NCBI GenBank assembly: GCA_937880795.1
Contig: CALGRQ010000009.1
Coordinates: 1 to 30,822 of the forward strand
Origin: an uncultured Dyadobacter sp.
GTDB taxonomy: Bacteria; Bacteroidota; Bacteroidia; Cytophagales; Spirosomataceae
Direction: 5' to 3'
DNA: 30,822 bases
Below, in pieces: positions 1 through 8,501 of this stretch (the first letter of the stretch is position 1; every line of letters starts with the position of its first letter). Both the position numbers and the translations under genes were made by a program. Under the pieces are notes generated by a model. It saw nothing but the letters and a program-made list of their open reading frames with translations, did not search any database and had not been told where the DNA came from.

Positions 1-946
1 CCATCTCTTCCGCCAGGGTCGGCTGGTAACCTACCGCTGAAGGCATACGACCCAAAAGGGCAGATACCTCAGAACCCGCTTGTGTAAAACGGAAAATGTT
101 GTCAATGAAGAAAAGAATATCACGCCCCTGTCCTTCACCATCACCATCACGGAAATATTCCGCCATCGTAAGACCTGAAAGAGCCACACGCGCACGTGCC
201 CCAGGAGGTTCGTTCATTTGTCCGAAAACGAAAGTTGCTTGTGAATCTTTCAAAGTGTTATAGTCCACTTTAGAAATATCCCAACCACCTTCTTCCATGC
301 TGTGCTTGAATTCGTCGCCGTATTTGATAATACCTGCTTCGATCATCTCACGCATCAAGTCATTTCCTTCACGAGTACGCTCTCCAACACCCGCAAATAC
401 AGAAAGACCTGCATAAGCTTTTGCAATGTTGTTGATCAACTCCTGGATCAATACTGTTTTACCCACACCGGCACCACCAAACAAACCGATTTTACCACCC
501 TTTACGTAAGGAGCTAACAAATCGATAACTTTGATACCTGTGAAAAGAATTTCGGTAGAAGTAGCAAGTTCCTCAAATTTAGGAGCTGCGCGGTGAATAG
601 AAATTCCATTTCCAGTTTTATCAACAGGAGTAAGACCGTCAATGGCATCACCAATAACGTTGAACAAACGCCCTTTGATAGCATCTCCGGTTGGCATCTG
701 GATTGGAGCCCCCAGCGGAGTAACTTCCATACCACGTTGCATACCTTCAGTACTATCCATAGCGATTGTACGAACTCTGTCTTCACCTAAGTGCTGCTGG
801 CACTCAAGAACTACTCTTTGACCGTTTGTCTTGATGACTTCTAACGCATCAAGGATAGCAGGGATGCGTCCGCTGTCTTCAAACGATACGTCTACAACTG
901 GTCCAATTACCTGGGTAATTTTTCCTGTATTTGTTGCGTTTGCCAT
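1..946 (-). CDS. atpD: ATP synthase F1 subunit beta (5' part, cut by window edge)
   Basis: Catalytic beta subunit of the F1Fo ATP synthase, acting on the cytoplasmic face of the inner membrane. Reading the minus strand from the ATG at 944-946 gives about 315 codons with no stop, so the C-terminal third lies beyond the left edge. It opens MANATNTGKITQVIGPVVDV, the usual beta-barrel N-terminus. The Walker A motif GGAGVGKT is at residues 157-164, followed by GERTREGNDL and by the Walker B region DILFFIDNIFRFTQAG. Family proteins are about 460-500 residues. In Bacteroidota atpD is often followed by atpC, which would lie off-window. A good promoter lies just upstream on the same strand. The identification is secure from sequence motifs alone. 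Confidence 0.97.
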   Translation of the reverse strand, partial: MANATNTGKITQVIGPVVDVSFEDSGRIPAILDALEVIKTNGQRVVLECQQHLGEDRVRTIAMDSTEGMQRGMEVTPLGAPIQMPTGDAIKGRLFNVIGDAIDGLTPVDKTGNGISIHRAAPKFEELATSTEILFTGIKVIDLLAPYVKGGKIGLFGGAGVGKTVLIQELINNIAKAYAGLSVFAGVGERTREGNDLMREMIEAGIIKYGDEFKHSMEEGGWDISKVDYNTLKDSQATFVFGQMNEPPGARARVALSGLTMAEYFRDGDGEGQGRDILFFIDNIFRFTQAGSEVSALLGRMPSAVGYQPTLAEEM

Positions 947-988
947 TATATGATTTAGATTATCTTCGATGAGGTTATTTTCAGACCG

Positions 989-1019
989 CAAAAGTAGTTG
1001 ATAATTTGGTCAGTACCAA
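989..1019 (-). promoter_or_regulatory. Promoter of atpD
   Basis: On the minus strand the sequence reads TTG (1017-1019), 20 bases, then TACTTTTG (989-996), an exact fit to the Bacteroidota TTG/TAnnTTTG consensus. It would start transcription near 982 and give a leader of about 35 bases before the atpD ATG. This is a consensus match by eye. Confidence 0.7.
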
Positions 1020-1307
1020 CAGTTGCCCTACTGATTTATAGGATATTTTTTAGATAAACACCGTATTTTATATAAAACTGTATTCTATTTTTGAGAAAAC
1101 GCCCATTTAAGAAATTTTCTAGGAACTTTTTTCCCAGATATTTAACAGATGCCTAACGCATTCTTTGGCTTCTTTCTCTTTTTATTCAGGTCGAAATTTA
1201 GATTTTATCAAAAATTTGGGCTTGTAAATATTTATAATCAAAAACTTTATAGAAAAACGCTGTAATCTTGCGTTAGCTAAATTTAAAATCCGGTTTTAAC
1301 CAAAACG
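1020..1307. other. AT-rich divergent intergenic region between atpD and the TPR membrane protein gene
   Basis: No gene is visible here. On the plus strand TAATCTTG at 1263-1270 is one mismatch from the TAnnTTTG -7 box and could serve the gene starting at 1308. No convincing -33 TTG lies at the right distance, so that promoter is tentative. No strong hairpin was seen. Confidence 0.45.
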
Positions 1308-3971
1308 ATGAAGGAATATTTTTTCTGGAAGGTTTGGTCTGTATCCGAACGCCGCACGGCCATCGGAGCCTTGATCATCCTACTATCCGCTTTGATCTAT
1401 TTTATTTTCAATAGCCTTGACCCACTTGCCAACGTCATTCAATGGAATGTACTTAGTGAGGTCTCTGAGATACCGACTGTTGTCGACGTTCTAAAAATTG
1501 GACCATGGCAATATGGTGTTTCTGTTCCTTCTCAATTGGTGACCGAAAGTTTTATTGCTTCCGTTATGGAAACAAACCTGACAATGGTTGGGCTCTTTTG
1601 GGTCTTTGCGCTTTTAGGACTTTCCTTACTGTTGGCTTCAATCAGCACATTACCGCGTTTTTGGTTTTTGTCGGCCATGGTAGTTTTCATATTAATGCTG
1701 GGCTTTTCCAGGTTGGAAGCCCTGGCTGTTTTTGGAGAGGGTAATAAGACCTTGTTTCTGCTTGCTACGCTACTCTACGGCGGAGCGGGTTATTATTTCC
1801 ACGCATTCAAACAAGAGGCCGGAATCGCATTGCGGTTAATCGCCATGTTGGGCATTTCTACACTACTTTCCGCAATTGTTTTACTGGGTTCACCCCTTCC
1901 TCATCCTGCATTTGCTGCCGTTGCGTATTCTATGCCGCTTTGGTTTTTATTATCTATAGTATTTTTACTGATGGTTTCTACGGAAATCATGGCGCTTTTT
2001 GTATGGATTAGCACAAATGGTTCAGGCAAAAAAGGAAAAACGGGACTCACCAACTTTTTGGTCATATCGGTTCTATACCTTGCGGTACTCACTTTACAAT
2101 ATCTAAAAAATACACGTCAAATTGATTGGAATTTGACACTCATTGGCCCTATATACCTAGCCTTGGCCGCCTCCATTGCCGGAACCTGGGGCTTTAAAAA
2201 ACGGGCCGATTCAACAGGCAACCTCATGCCCTTCCGCTCCACAGGATTTTGGTTTTATATAGGACTATTCATCATCAGCATATCATTTACGGCGTTTGCT
2301 CTTGGTACCGCCAATGACCCTGTTCTTGAGGTGCTGGAAGACGTAGTGGTACAGGGCCAACTCGGAATGAGTATTTTGTTCTTCTTTTACGTTCTTGTTA
2401 ATTTTTATCCCCTATTCCAACAAGGACTTGAAGTACACAAGGTACTCTACAAACCGATGCGTTTTAGCCTTACCCAAACCCGACTTTTTGGTGTTGTGGC
2501 TGTTGTGGTACTCTTTTCTTTGCAGCGCTTATTACCCCTTAATCAGAGTATAGCCGGTTATTTCAATGGACTGGGTGATCTATATAGCCATACTAAAGAG
2601 TATACACTCGCCGAGCAATACTATAAAATGGCTTTACAGCAGGAGTTTCAGAACCATAAGTCAAACTATGCGTTGGCGTCACTGGCTTTGAAACAAGGTG
2701 ATAATAATGCAGCAGCTTACTATTTCCGTCAGGCTTTGCTGAAAAACCCCTCAGCACAGGCCTATGCAGGTTTAGGAGCTATATTAATACAGGAAAACCT
2801 CTTTTTTGATGCCATGCATAGCTTGAAAGAGGGTATAGACAAATTTCCGGAAAGTGGGGAACTGCTCAATAACCTGGGCATGCTATATTCTAAGACCAAT
2901 GTAGCTGATTCGGCTTATTATTATCTGTACAAAGCAGAAAATACGACCCGTCGGAGCGAGGTACCAGCCACAAACTTATTAGCCATTTTTGCTAAAAGCA
3001 CCGATTCTCAACTGTTGGACTCGCTGATCGAAAAGTCTAAAGAAAGACCCCATCTATCGTGGCAAGCCAACTGGTTGGCGGTTCAAAACCTTCGTCAGGA
3101 TTTTTCCAAACGCTCCTATACTGCATCAGTAATTCCGGCCGACTCGCTGTTAAGCGTTTCATCCTTCGCTTATTTGCAAAATTATGCACTCAACCAGGCT
3201 CGAAACGATAGCGTGCCTGCCACGATATTGCCAAAATTGGCTGAGAAAAACCCGGTTTTCTCTCAAGACCTTTCCTTTGCCAGCCTATATCCAGGTTTTT
3301 ACAGCGGGAATAAACTAAGGAGTCTGGAAGTACTGTCTGCATGGGCGGAAGAAGGTGGGGAGCAAGAAAATCTATATCAGAAGGTATTAGGACACTGGCT
3401 CTTACAGCTTGGCCTTTATGATAAAGCCATGGAGCACCTTTCTGTCGTTGAAGGTATAGAAGGGAACATTGGCATGGCCGTAGCCAATTCGCTATCCGGA
3501 AAAGAAGCTGTGGCAGGTATATTGCTGGACAAGATTCAAGAAAACCAACCCATTGAGGCAATAGACCAGCTGCGAAAAGCATTATTTTCGGGTGCAAAGC
3601 CTCAGCTTAGGGCAGACAGTCTGTTACAATTGGCTCAAAAATCTCCTTCTGATACCCACTTCGACAGGGCTGTAAGAGAAAATCCGTTTAACGCCAAAAC
3701 AGTAGCTGCTGCCTCCGGCTGGTTCCGCCAAAAGAATCAAAACGGCAAAGCCTATCGAATCGTGATTGATGCCCTGCGTTTCAACGAAATGGCACCTGAA
3801 ATATGGGAACAATATGCGTATCTTAGCCTTGCTATGGGCTTAACAGACCAGGCAGATAACGCCGAAAGCAAGGTAAGACAATATGCACCGCCTGCCGACT
3901 ATCAGCAATTTGTGGATCGCTATCAACCCATGCGTGCTCTTATCGAAAAACAAAGAGCAGAATTTAAATGA
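1308..3971 (+). CDS. Polytopic membrane protein with periplasmic or cytosolic TPR region
   Basis: An 887-residue protein of unknown specific function. The first ~415 residues contain about ten or eleven hydrophobic segments (for example near 17-36, 92-112, 116-135, 172-193, 204-230, 311-330, 353-372 and 395-412). They are followed by a soluble C-terminal half. TPR-like helical pairs are clear around 420-550: repeats with LGDLYSHTKEYTLAEQYYKMAL, then YALASLALKQGDNNAAAYYF, then LNNLGMLYSKTNVADSAYYY. The architecture suggests a membrane-anchored scaffold, but no catalytic motif was recognised. It is divergently transcribed from atpD. The ATG at 1308 is the first in-frame start, and the first transmembrane helix follows directly. 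Weaker repeats probably continue to the C-terminus. Confidence 0.85.
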   Translation: MKEYFFWKVWSVSERRTAIGALIILLSALIYFIFNSLDPLANVIQWNVLSEVSEIPTVVDVLKIGPWQYGVSVPSQLVTESFIASVMETNLTMVGLFWVFALLGLSLLLASISTLPRFWFLSAMVVFILMLGFSRLEALAVFGEGNKTLFLLATLLYGGAGYYFHAFKQEAGIALRLIAMLGISTLLSAIVLLGSPLPHPAFAAVAYSMPLWFLLSIVFLLMVSTEIMALFVWISTNGSGKKGKTGLTNFLVISVLYLAVLTLQYLKNTRQIDWNLTLIGPIYLALAASIAGTWGFKKRADSTGNLMPFRSTGFWFYIGLFIISISFTAFALGTANDPVLEVLEDVVVQGQLGMSILFFFYVLVNFYPLFQQGLEVHKVLYKPMRFSLTQTRLFGVVAVVVLFSLQRLLPLNQSIAGYFNGLGDLYSHTKEYTLAEQYYKMALQQEFQNHKSNYALASLALKQGDNNAAAYYFRQALLKNPSAQAYAGLGAILIQENLFFDAMHSLKEGIDKFPESGELLNNLGMLYSKTNVADSAYYYLYKAENTTRRSEVPATNLLAIFAKSTDSQLLDSLIEKSKERPHLSWQANWLAVQNLRQDFSKRSYTASVIPADSLLSVSSFAYLQNYALNQARNDSVPATILPKLAEKNPVFSQDLSFASLYPGFYSGNKLRSLEVLSAWAEEGGEQENLYQKVLGHWLLQLGLYDKAMEHLSVVEGIEGNIGMAVANSLSGKEAVAGILLDKIQENQPIEAIDQLRKALFSGAKPQLRADSLLQLAQKSPSDTHFDRAVRENPFNAKTVAAASGWFRQKNQNGKAYRIVIDALRFNEMAPEIWEQYAYLSLAMGLTDQADNAESKVRQYAPPADYQQFVDRYQPMRALIEKQRAEFK

Positions 3972-4035
3972 TTTTTTAGTTTAGCAAAAGATATTTCATG
4001 CTGGCTACATACCTATATCTTGTTTCTATATATCC

Positions 4036-4494
4036 ATGACACTGACCTGGAAAATATCTTTTGCAAGCAATGAATTACGTATTTTCAGGGGAAAACTGAT
4101 TGCAGGTATACTAAAAACACATACTTGGAAAGCAGATGCATATGGCGAATTGAATGGATATATGCTGGTTTTTAAACCTACCGGGTTTTGGAAAACGGGT
4201 ACTAAAATCTTTGATATAGAAGGCAAAACCGAATTGGGTCATATAACTTACGATTTCTGGAAACAAACGGCTCAAATTACCTATTCTGGGCAAAGCTATT
4301 TATTCAAATATAAATCCTGGATGTGCCAGAAATGGGAAGTGAAGGGTGATGGTGAAACAGGCGCTTTTGAAACCAGAGGTTTTTGGAACACCGAGGGGAC
4401 CATAGAGGACGATGGGATTTCTAGTGCAATAATACTGAGCGCCTTATATACTCACAGTAACTTTACCCGGATCAACTCTACGGCAACGGTATAA
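4036..4494 (+). CDS. Small beta-rich protein of unknown function
   Basis: A 152-residue protein with no signal peptide or membrane helix. It has many short alternating polar/hydrophobic stretches rich in Trp, Phe, Tyr and Gly (WKADAYGELNGYMLVFKPTG, then FDIEGKTELGHITYDFWK), which suggests an antiparallel beta fold. The pattern is reminiscent of tubby/LURP-one-like barrels, but that is a guess from texture and not a motif match. It lies 64 bp after the TPR membrane protein gene and 56 bp before the ABC ATPase gene, in the same direction, so co-transcription is possible. No promoter was seen in either gap. The C-terminal ~20 residues (SALYTHSNFTRINSTATV) are less regular. I do not recognise the family. 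Confidence 0.75.
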   Translation: MTLTWKISFASNELRIFRGKLIAGILKTHTWKADAYGELNGYMLVFKPTGFWKTGTKIFDIEGKTELGHITYDFWKQTAQITYSGQSYLFKYKSWMCQKWEVKGDGETGAFETRGFWNTEGTIEDDGISSAIILSALYTHSNFTRINSTATV

Positions 4495-4550
4495 TTAAAC
4501 CAGATTATCTTTTTTAAAGTATACAAATTACGTCTGATACGAACTGTACC

Positions 4551-5261
4551 ATGAAAATTATAGAAACTACTGATATCTCCCGGCGATATGTAATGGGCAG
4601 TGAGGTAATTCAGGCACTCAAATCTGTAACCATATCGGTCAACAAAGGTGAGTATGTTGCCTTTATGGGGCCATCGGGTTCCGGGAAATCCACGTTGATG
4701 AACATCATTGGCTGTTTAGATACGCCTTCGACAGGTCGATATATTCTCAACAACAAGGACGTGAGCGATATGACGGAAAGCGAATTGGCAGAAATCCGGA
4801 ATAAGGAAATCGGTTTTGTGTTTCAAACCTTTAACCTGTTACCCCGAATGTCGTCGCTGGATAATGTGGCTTTACCGCTTATTTATGCAGGATTGAGCAA
4901 GGCCGATAGAACCGAAAAAGCCATGCTTTCACTTAAAAATGTAGGACTTGAGAATAGGGCAGGGCACCGTCCCAACGAGCTTTCGGGTGGACAACGGCAA
5001 CGTGTTGCCATTGCACGTGCACTGGTGAATGACCCTAGTATTTTACTCGCTGATGAACCCACCGGAAACCTCGACACCAAAACATCCTACGAAATTATGG
5101 ATCTTTTTGATCAGCTATATAGCAAAGGAAATACCATTGTGATGGTAACACACGAAGAAGACATTGCGCATTACGCCCATCGCATCGTTCGTCTGCGCGA
5201 CGGATTGGTTGAGTCTGACACCATTAACCCCAATCCAACGAAAGTGAATATGCTGGTCTAA
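4551..5261 (+). CDS. ABC transporter ATP-binding protein, MacB/LolD type
   Basis: A 236-residue ATPase subunit. Walker A GPSGSGKST is at 40-48, the Q-loop glutamine near 92, the signature LSGGQ at 144-148, Walker B ILLADEP at 164-170 and the switch histidine THE near 201. The run GFVFQTFNLLPRMSSLDNV and the sequence TGNLDTKTS are characteristic of the MacB/LolD/FtsE-like branch, which pairs with permeases for lipoprotein release or efflux. No permease gene is adjacent: the upstream neighbour is a small orphan and the downstream one an RNA-modifying enzyme. The partner must therefore be encoded elsewhere. The ATG at 4551 is the only start that preserves the N-terminal strand before Walker A. 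The specific substrate cannot be told from sequence. Confidence 0.93.
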   Translation: MKIIETTDISRRYVMGSEVIQALKSVTISVNKGEYVAFMGPSGSGKSTLMNIIGCLDTPSTGRYILNNKDVSDMTESELAEIRNKEIGFVFQTFNLLPRMSSLDNVALPLIYAGLSKADRTEKAMLSLKNVGLENRAGHRPNELSGGQRQRVAIARALVNDPSILLADEPTGNLDTKTSYEIMDLFDQLYSKGNTIVMVTHEEDIAHYAHRIVRLRDGLVESDTINPNPTKVNMLV

Positions 5262-5273
5262 TTAGGACCAAGG

Positions 5274-5305
5274 CTGTCAAAACAACATACTATTGTATAC
5301 CTTTG
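5274..5305 (+). promoter_or_regulatory. Candidate promoter for the pseudouridine synthase leader
   Basis: TACCTTTG at 5298-5305 is an exact match to the TAnnTTTG -7 box. The expected -33 TTG is degenerate (CTG at 5274-5276, 21 bases away). Transcription would begin near 5312, giving a leader of about 95 bases that contains the hairpin at 5349-5395. Confidence 0.5.
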
Positions 5306-5348
5306 TACTAGAAAAACCGTCAGAGGTATAACAGATAATCAATGAGTG

Positions 5349-5395
5349 AATCCGGATAAAGTACTGATGCTCGGTAATTTATCCGGATTATTTTT
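5349..5395 (+). terminator. Terminator-like hairpin 12 bases upstream of a start codon
   Basis: A perfect 12-bp stem, AATCCGGATAAA (5349-5360) with TTTATCCGGATT (5378-5389), closes a 17-base loop. After one A it is followed by TTTTT at 5391-5395. It resembles an intrinsic terminator, but it lies between a candidate promoter and the ATG at 5408. It may be an attenuator, the end of a short leader RNA, or the terminator of the upstream ABC gene. The stem is certain; its role is inferred. Confidence 0.6.
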
Positions 5396-5407
5396 AGTGA
5401 ACCATCT

Positions 5408-6130
5408 ATGAAAATCAATTTTAAGGACCTTATATTATTTGAAGACGACGACTTCCTGCTCGTTAATAAACCGCCTCATCTTGCAACGCTTGATGAACGC
5501 ACCGCCGACAGAGGAGGAAGCTTGCTTCGTATCGCCAAAGAGTACAATCCTGAACTTCAGGCCGCTCACCGTTTGGATAAAGAAACATCGGGTGTGTTGG
5601 CATTTGCCAAAAACCCGGAGGCTTACAGACACCTATCCATGCAGTTTGAGCATCGTCAGGTTACGAAACGTTATCATGCTGTCGCCAATGGAATCCATAA
5701 TCTGGACAGCATATCCGTTTTCTTACCCATTTTGGCACTCAAAAACGGTACTGCGGTTAAGATAGACCGTGCAGAGGGTAAGATGGCAGAAACCATTTTT
5801 AATACCTTAAAAGTGTATCGCGGCTATACGCTCATCGAATGTATCCCTATCACAGGTCGTATGCACCAAATCCGCATCCATCTTTCCTGTTTGAAAGCGC
5901 CAATCGTTTGTGACCCGCAATATGGTGGGGAGCCTATTTTCTTATCGAGCCTTAAACGTAAATTTAACCTTAAAAAGGATACCGAGGAAATGCCTTTGAT
6001 ACAGCGGGTTGCCCTTCATGCACACTCACTCACATTTGCCCTCATGAACGGCGATCCGGTGCGGGTAGAGGCGCCATATCCGAAGGATTTTGAAGTATTG
6101 GTGAAGCAACTAAACAAGTTTGGCGTTTAG
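5408..6130 (+). CDS. RluA-family RNA pseudouridine synthase
   Basis: A 240-residue enzyme predicted to isomerise uridine to pseudouridine in rRNA or tRNA in the cytoplasm. The family motif HRLDKETSG is at residues 54-62, with the catalytic Asp57. The segments VNKPPHLATL before it and GRMHQIRIHLSCLKAPIVCD (a typical RluA C-terminal active-site region) after it are both present. There is no N-terminal S4 domain, so it belongs to the short RluA-like group and not to the RluC/RluD type with S4. The target uridine cannot be told from sequence. The gene has its own candidate promoter and a hairpin right before its ATG, suggesting regulation independent of its neighbours. Confidence 0.92.
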   Translation: MKINFKDLILFEDDDFLLVNKPPHLATLDERTADRGGSLLRIAKEYNPELQAAHRLDKETSGVLAFAKNPEAYRHLSMQFEHRQVTKRYHAVANGIHNLDSISVFLPILALKNGTAVKIDRAEGKMAETIFNTLKVYRGYTLIECIPITGRMHQIRIHLSCLKAPIVCDPQYGGEPIFLSSLKRKFNLKKDTEEMPLIQRVALHAHSLTFALMNGDPVRVEAPYPKDFEVLVKQLNKFGV

Positions 6131-6196
6131 TTAGCACGATTTTAGTGTGCATCCGATAAGAAACTGTATGAAACCATATCTCTAAACCTTATTGCG

Positions 6197-6925
6197 ATGC
6201 AATTGAATACGCTACGATTGACGCTCATTTTATTCCTATCTCTTCCCTTTATGATGATTGGGGAGACCTTGGCACAAAATGTCAAAAAAAACGACATCAT
6301 ACTGAAACGGGACAGTACCCGAATTCAGGCTATCATTACGCAAATGACCTATGAAAAGATAAATTATAGGGATCTGGGAACGAAGGATAGCACCAAGACC
6401 TATATTTACCTTGACGAGGTTGCAAAAGTTTATCTCAAAAGCGGAAAGATCATCAATGTAAGAGATTCTGTGTTGGCAGGTCGCATTCCACCCGATTCTA
6501 TAGGTCAATACGCCGACCTTGCCAACTTACCTCAGAATGAATTTGAGAAAAGTGTGGTAATGGCCAATTCGGACCAACTACGGGATAAATTTCAGTATTA
6601 CAATGATAAAGCCATTGATGGCAAAAGAGGGGCTATAATCTTTACCTCATTTGGCATAGCATCCCTTATTTCTGGGTTGATTATAGCCAATTCCGGCTCC
6701 GATTCGGACAATAAGAAAATTGGTAACACTTTGGCAGTTGCCGGAACCGTCGTAGGGGGCGGCCTTGGGCTGATTACCTTCAACAATTACAAACGCAACC
6801 GGAAAAAGGCAAAGATGGTGCAGACGGAACTCGAAAGGAGGAATCAACCGCTTACGCTGGGACTAACCCCGTCTATCAATCTTGCAACACAATCGACATA
6901 TATAAGCCTGAAAATGAGCTTTTAA
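6197..6925 (+). CDS. Exported or membrane-anchored protein of unknown function
   Basis: A 242-residue protein. It begins with a signal peptide (hydrophobic core LRLTLILFLSLPFMMIG, probable cleavage after TLA before QN). A ~70-residue polar domain follows, with the pattern NDIILKRDSTRIQAIITQMT, which resembles the short beta domain seen in many exported Bacteroidota proteins. Residues about 143-165 (GAIIFTSFGIASLISGLIIA) and 178-196 (TLAVAGTVVGGGLGLITF) are hydrophobic and Gly-rich, either a helical hairpin in the membrane or part of a barrel. A basic stretch (NNYKRNRKKAKM) follows. The stop codon sits at the base of a long bidirectional terminator. The family was not recognised. Confidence 0.8.
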   Translation: MQLNTLRLTLILFLSLPFMMIGETLAQNVKKNDIILKRDSTRIQAIITQMTYEKINYRDLGTKDSTKTYIYLDEVAKVYLKSGKIINVRDSVLAGRIPPDSIGQYADLANLPQNEFEKSVVMANSDQLRDKFQYYNDKAIDGKRGAIIFTSFGIASLISGLIIANSGSDSDNKKIGNTLAVAGTVVGGGLGLITFNNYKRNRKKAKMVQTELERRNQPLTLGLTPSINLATQSTYISLKMSF

Positions 6926-6974
6926 TGCATAAAAAAAGGCTGAAAGTTGAAACGTCCAGCCTTTTTTTATGCAT
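6925..6974. terminator. Bidirectional intrinsic terminator
   Basis: A perfect 18-bp stem, ATGCATAAAAAAAGGCTG (6925-6942) with CAGCCTTTTTTTATGCAT (6957-6974), has a 14-base loop. The A-run on one arm and T-run on the other let it work in both directions. It separates the convergent genes ending at 6925 (plus) and 6983 (minus). Confidence 0.92.
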
Positions 6975-6982
6975 TCCAGTTC

Positions 6983-7525
6983 TTAGAATTTGAAGCTAAC
7001 TCCAATTTTAAGCGGTACAAAAGATCTGTTACCTCCTCCAACTTCAGCAAACACTGCAGTAGTTGGTTTGAAGTAGTAACGGGCACCCGCAAATACACCT
7101 ACTGTTACACCACTTCCATAATCGTCATGGTATATTCCACTGTATCCACCTGGCGCTTTATAATTTGCAATTGTATATCCCAACACAGGACCTGCATAAA
7201 GATCCAAATTGTCCATTTTCAAGAAATGCTTACCATAGTGATACGAACCTCTTGCAGCAATGGTAAAGAAGTTATATTTCCAATTGTAGCCAGACCATCC
7301 ATTTTTCCAAGATACAAAATCAGCCTGACCACCTACACTGATAAATTCATGAATTCCTTGTTCATACGATGCTCCAACACCAAAACCTCCACCAAAACCA
7401 TTTCCACCACCCAGGTTGATACCGGCATTCAATAATTTATCTCCTTTTTCATACTGAGCAAATGCTTTTTCAGATGTTACGCTTAGGACAGCAGCAACTA
7501 AAAGCAAGAATAGAGTCTTTTTCAT
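6983..7525 (-). CDS. Outer-membrane beta-barrel-like protein
   Basis: A 180-residue exported protein. It has a clear signal peptide (MKKTLFLLLVAAVLSVTSEK, then AFAQ with cleavage after AFA). The mature part is rich in Gly, Tyr and alternating strands (GGGNGFGGGFGVGASYEQGI, GSYHYGKHF, LDLYAGPVLGYTIANY, VFAGARYYF). It ends KIGVSFKF with a C-terminal Phe, the classic last-strand signature recognised by the BAM machinery. It is about the size of an 8-stranded OmpA/OmpW-like barrel. A candidate promoter lies upstream on the same strand, and transcription ends at the shared bidirectional terminator. The exact function is unknown. Confidence 0.85.
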   Translation of the reverse strand: MKKTLFLLLVAAVLSVTSEKAFAQYEKGDKLLNAGINLGGGNGFGGGFGVGASYEQGIHEFISVGGQADFVSWKNGWSGYNWKYNFFTIAARGSYHYGKHFLKMDNLDLYAGPVLGYTIANYKAPGGYSGIYHDDYGSGVTVGVFAGARYYFKPTTAVFAEVGGGNRSFVPLKIGVSFKF

Positions 7526-7560
7526 GATAATAAATGTGTTATTGAATTTTGATAATGATG

Positions 7561-7590
7561 CAAAGTAAGAGCATTATTTCAATGTGACAA
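7561..7590 (-). promoter_or_regulatory. Candidate promoter for the barrel protein gene
   Basis: On the minus strand TTG (7588-7590), 19 bases, then TTACTTTG (7561-7568) gives one mismatch to the TAnnTTTG -7 box. The start of transcription would be near 7554, about 30 bases before the ATG. Confidence 0.5.
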
Positions 7591-7667
7591 GGCTTGTGAA
7601 CATATAACTTATTATTTGGGTAGAGTTTGAACAAAATAAGCTACTTCTCAAGACTTTTTTGTCAAAT

Positions 7668-8351
7668 TTATTCTACACCCTCCCTTAATTTATCCTTAAA
7701 TACCTTCTTAAATTTGTCCAACTTAGGTGCAATCACGAAGGCGCAATATCCTTGATCCGGATTATTTGCAAAGTAGTTTTGATGGTAATCCTCGGCTGGA
7801 AAAAACTTTACCGCAGGTGTAATTTCCGTCACAATAGGCTTACTATAAGCCCCGGATTTATCCAATTCTTCTTTGGCTTTTTCAGCCTGTCTTTTTTGCT
7901 CGTCATTGTGGTAAAAAATGACCGATCTATATTGCGTTCCCACATCATTTCCCTGTCTGTTCAATGATGTTGGATCGTGGCTTCTAAAAAACGCTTCCAA
8001 AAGATCTGAATACGTTATTACCTTAGGGTCAAACACAACCTCTACGCATTCGGCGTGCCCGGTTTCTCCCGTACAAACGGCTTTATAGGTAGGATTAGGG
8101 TCGTGACCACCTGAATATCCCGAAACCACCTTTTTTACACCATCCAAAGACTCCAAAACCGCTTCTGTACACCAAAAGCACCCAGTCCCAAGTGTTGCCA
8201 CTTCAGTACCTTCCATATTCACATTTGTTTCATCGAGAGCAGCAGTACTTTTATCCATTGTTTTCTTTTGTTTTTTATCCGATTGAGCGCATGATATTAC
8301 AACCATACCACACAAAATCAGGAAAGTAAAAAGTGAGACGGTTGTTTTCAT
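7668..8351 (-). CDS. msrA: Peptide methionine (S)-S-oxide reductase MsrA, predicted lipoprotein
   Basis: Reduces methionine-S-sulfoxide in proteins. The active-site motif GCFWC is at residues 57-61 from the chosen start (catalytic Cys58), followed by YSGG, TGHAECVEV and the family's FFRSHDPTSLNRQGNDVGTQ region. I start it at the ATG complementary to 8349-8351, because MKTTVSLFTFLILCGMVVIS then Cys21 forms a lipoprotein signal with lipobox. The in-frame ATG ten codons further out (8379-8381) would spoil the short positively charged n-region. A lipidated MsrA is expected in the periplasm, where it would repair exported proteins. It is divergent from the hemJ-like gene across about 150 bp. Confidence 0.95.
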   Translation of the reverse strand: MKTTVSLFTFLILCGMVVISCAQSDKKQKKTMDKSTAALDETNVNMEGTEVATLGTGCFWCTEAVLESLDGVKKVVSGYSGGHDPNPTYKAVCTGETGHAECVEVVFDPKVITYSDLLEAFFRSHDPTSLNRQGNDVGTQYRSVIFYHNDEQKRQAEKAKEELDKSGAYSKPIVTEITPAVKFFPAEDYHQNYFANNPDQGYCAFVIAPKLDKFKKVFKDKLREGVE

Positions 8352-8501
8352 TGATTGAGAAAAATCTTGATTAATTATCACCTGAACAACTGCAAATCAA
8401 AGAAAGTTTATTCTGTGGATGACAGATATTTTACGAAATTTGCCATACCAGGCAGTATTTCAGGAATGAATGTTGCCTCCCGGCTCATATATATCCTCAT
8501 C

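Noticed and set aside
186..191. CACGTG core inside atpD as a second parS site
   Set aside because: Flanks (GCGCACGTGCCC) lack the TTCC/GGAA symmetry of parS and lie within conserved codons.
6947..7435. A 162-codon plus-strand frame
   Set aside because: It lies antisense to the outer-membrane barrel gene, which has a signal peptide and a C-terminal Phe signature; the antisense frame has none.
8355..8501. A 49-residue N-terminal extension of the HemJ-like protein
   Set aside because: The extension has no family resemblance and would start inside the divergent regulatory region; the family start is at 8502.
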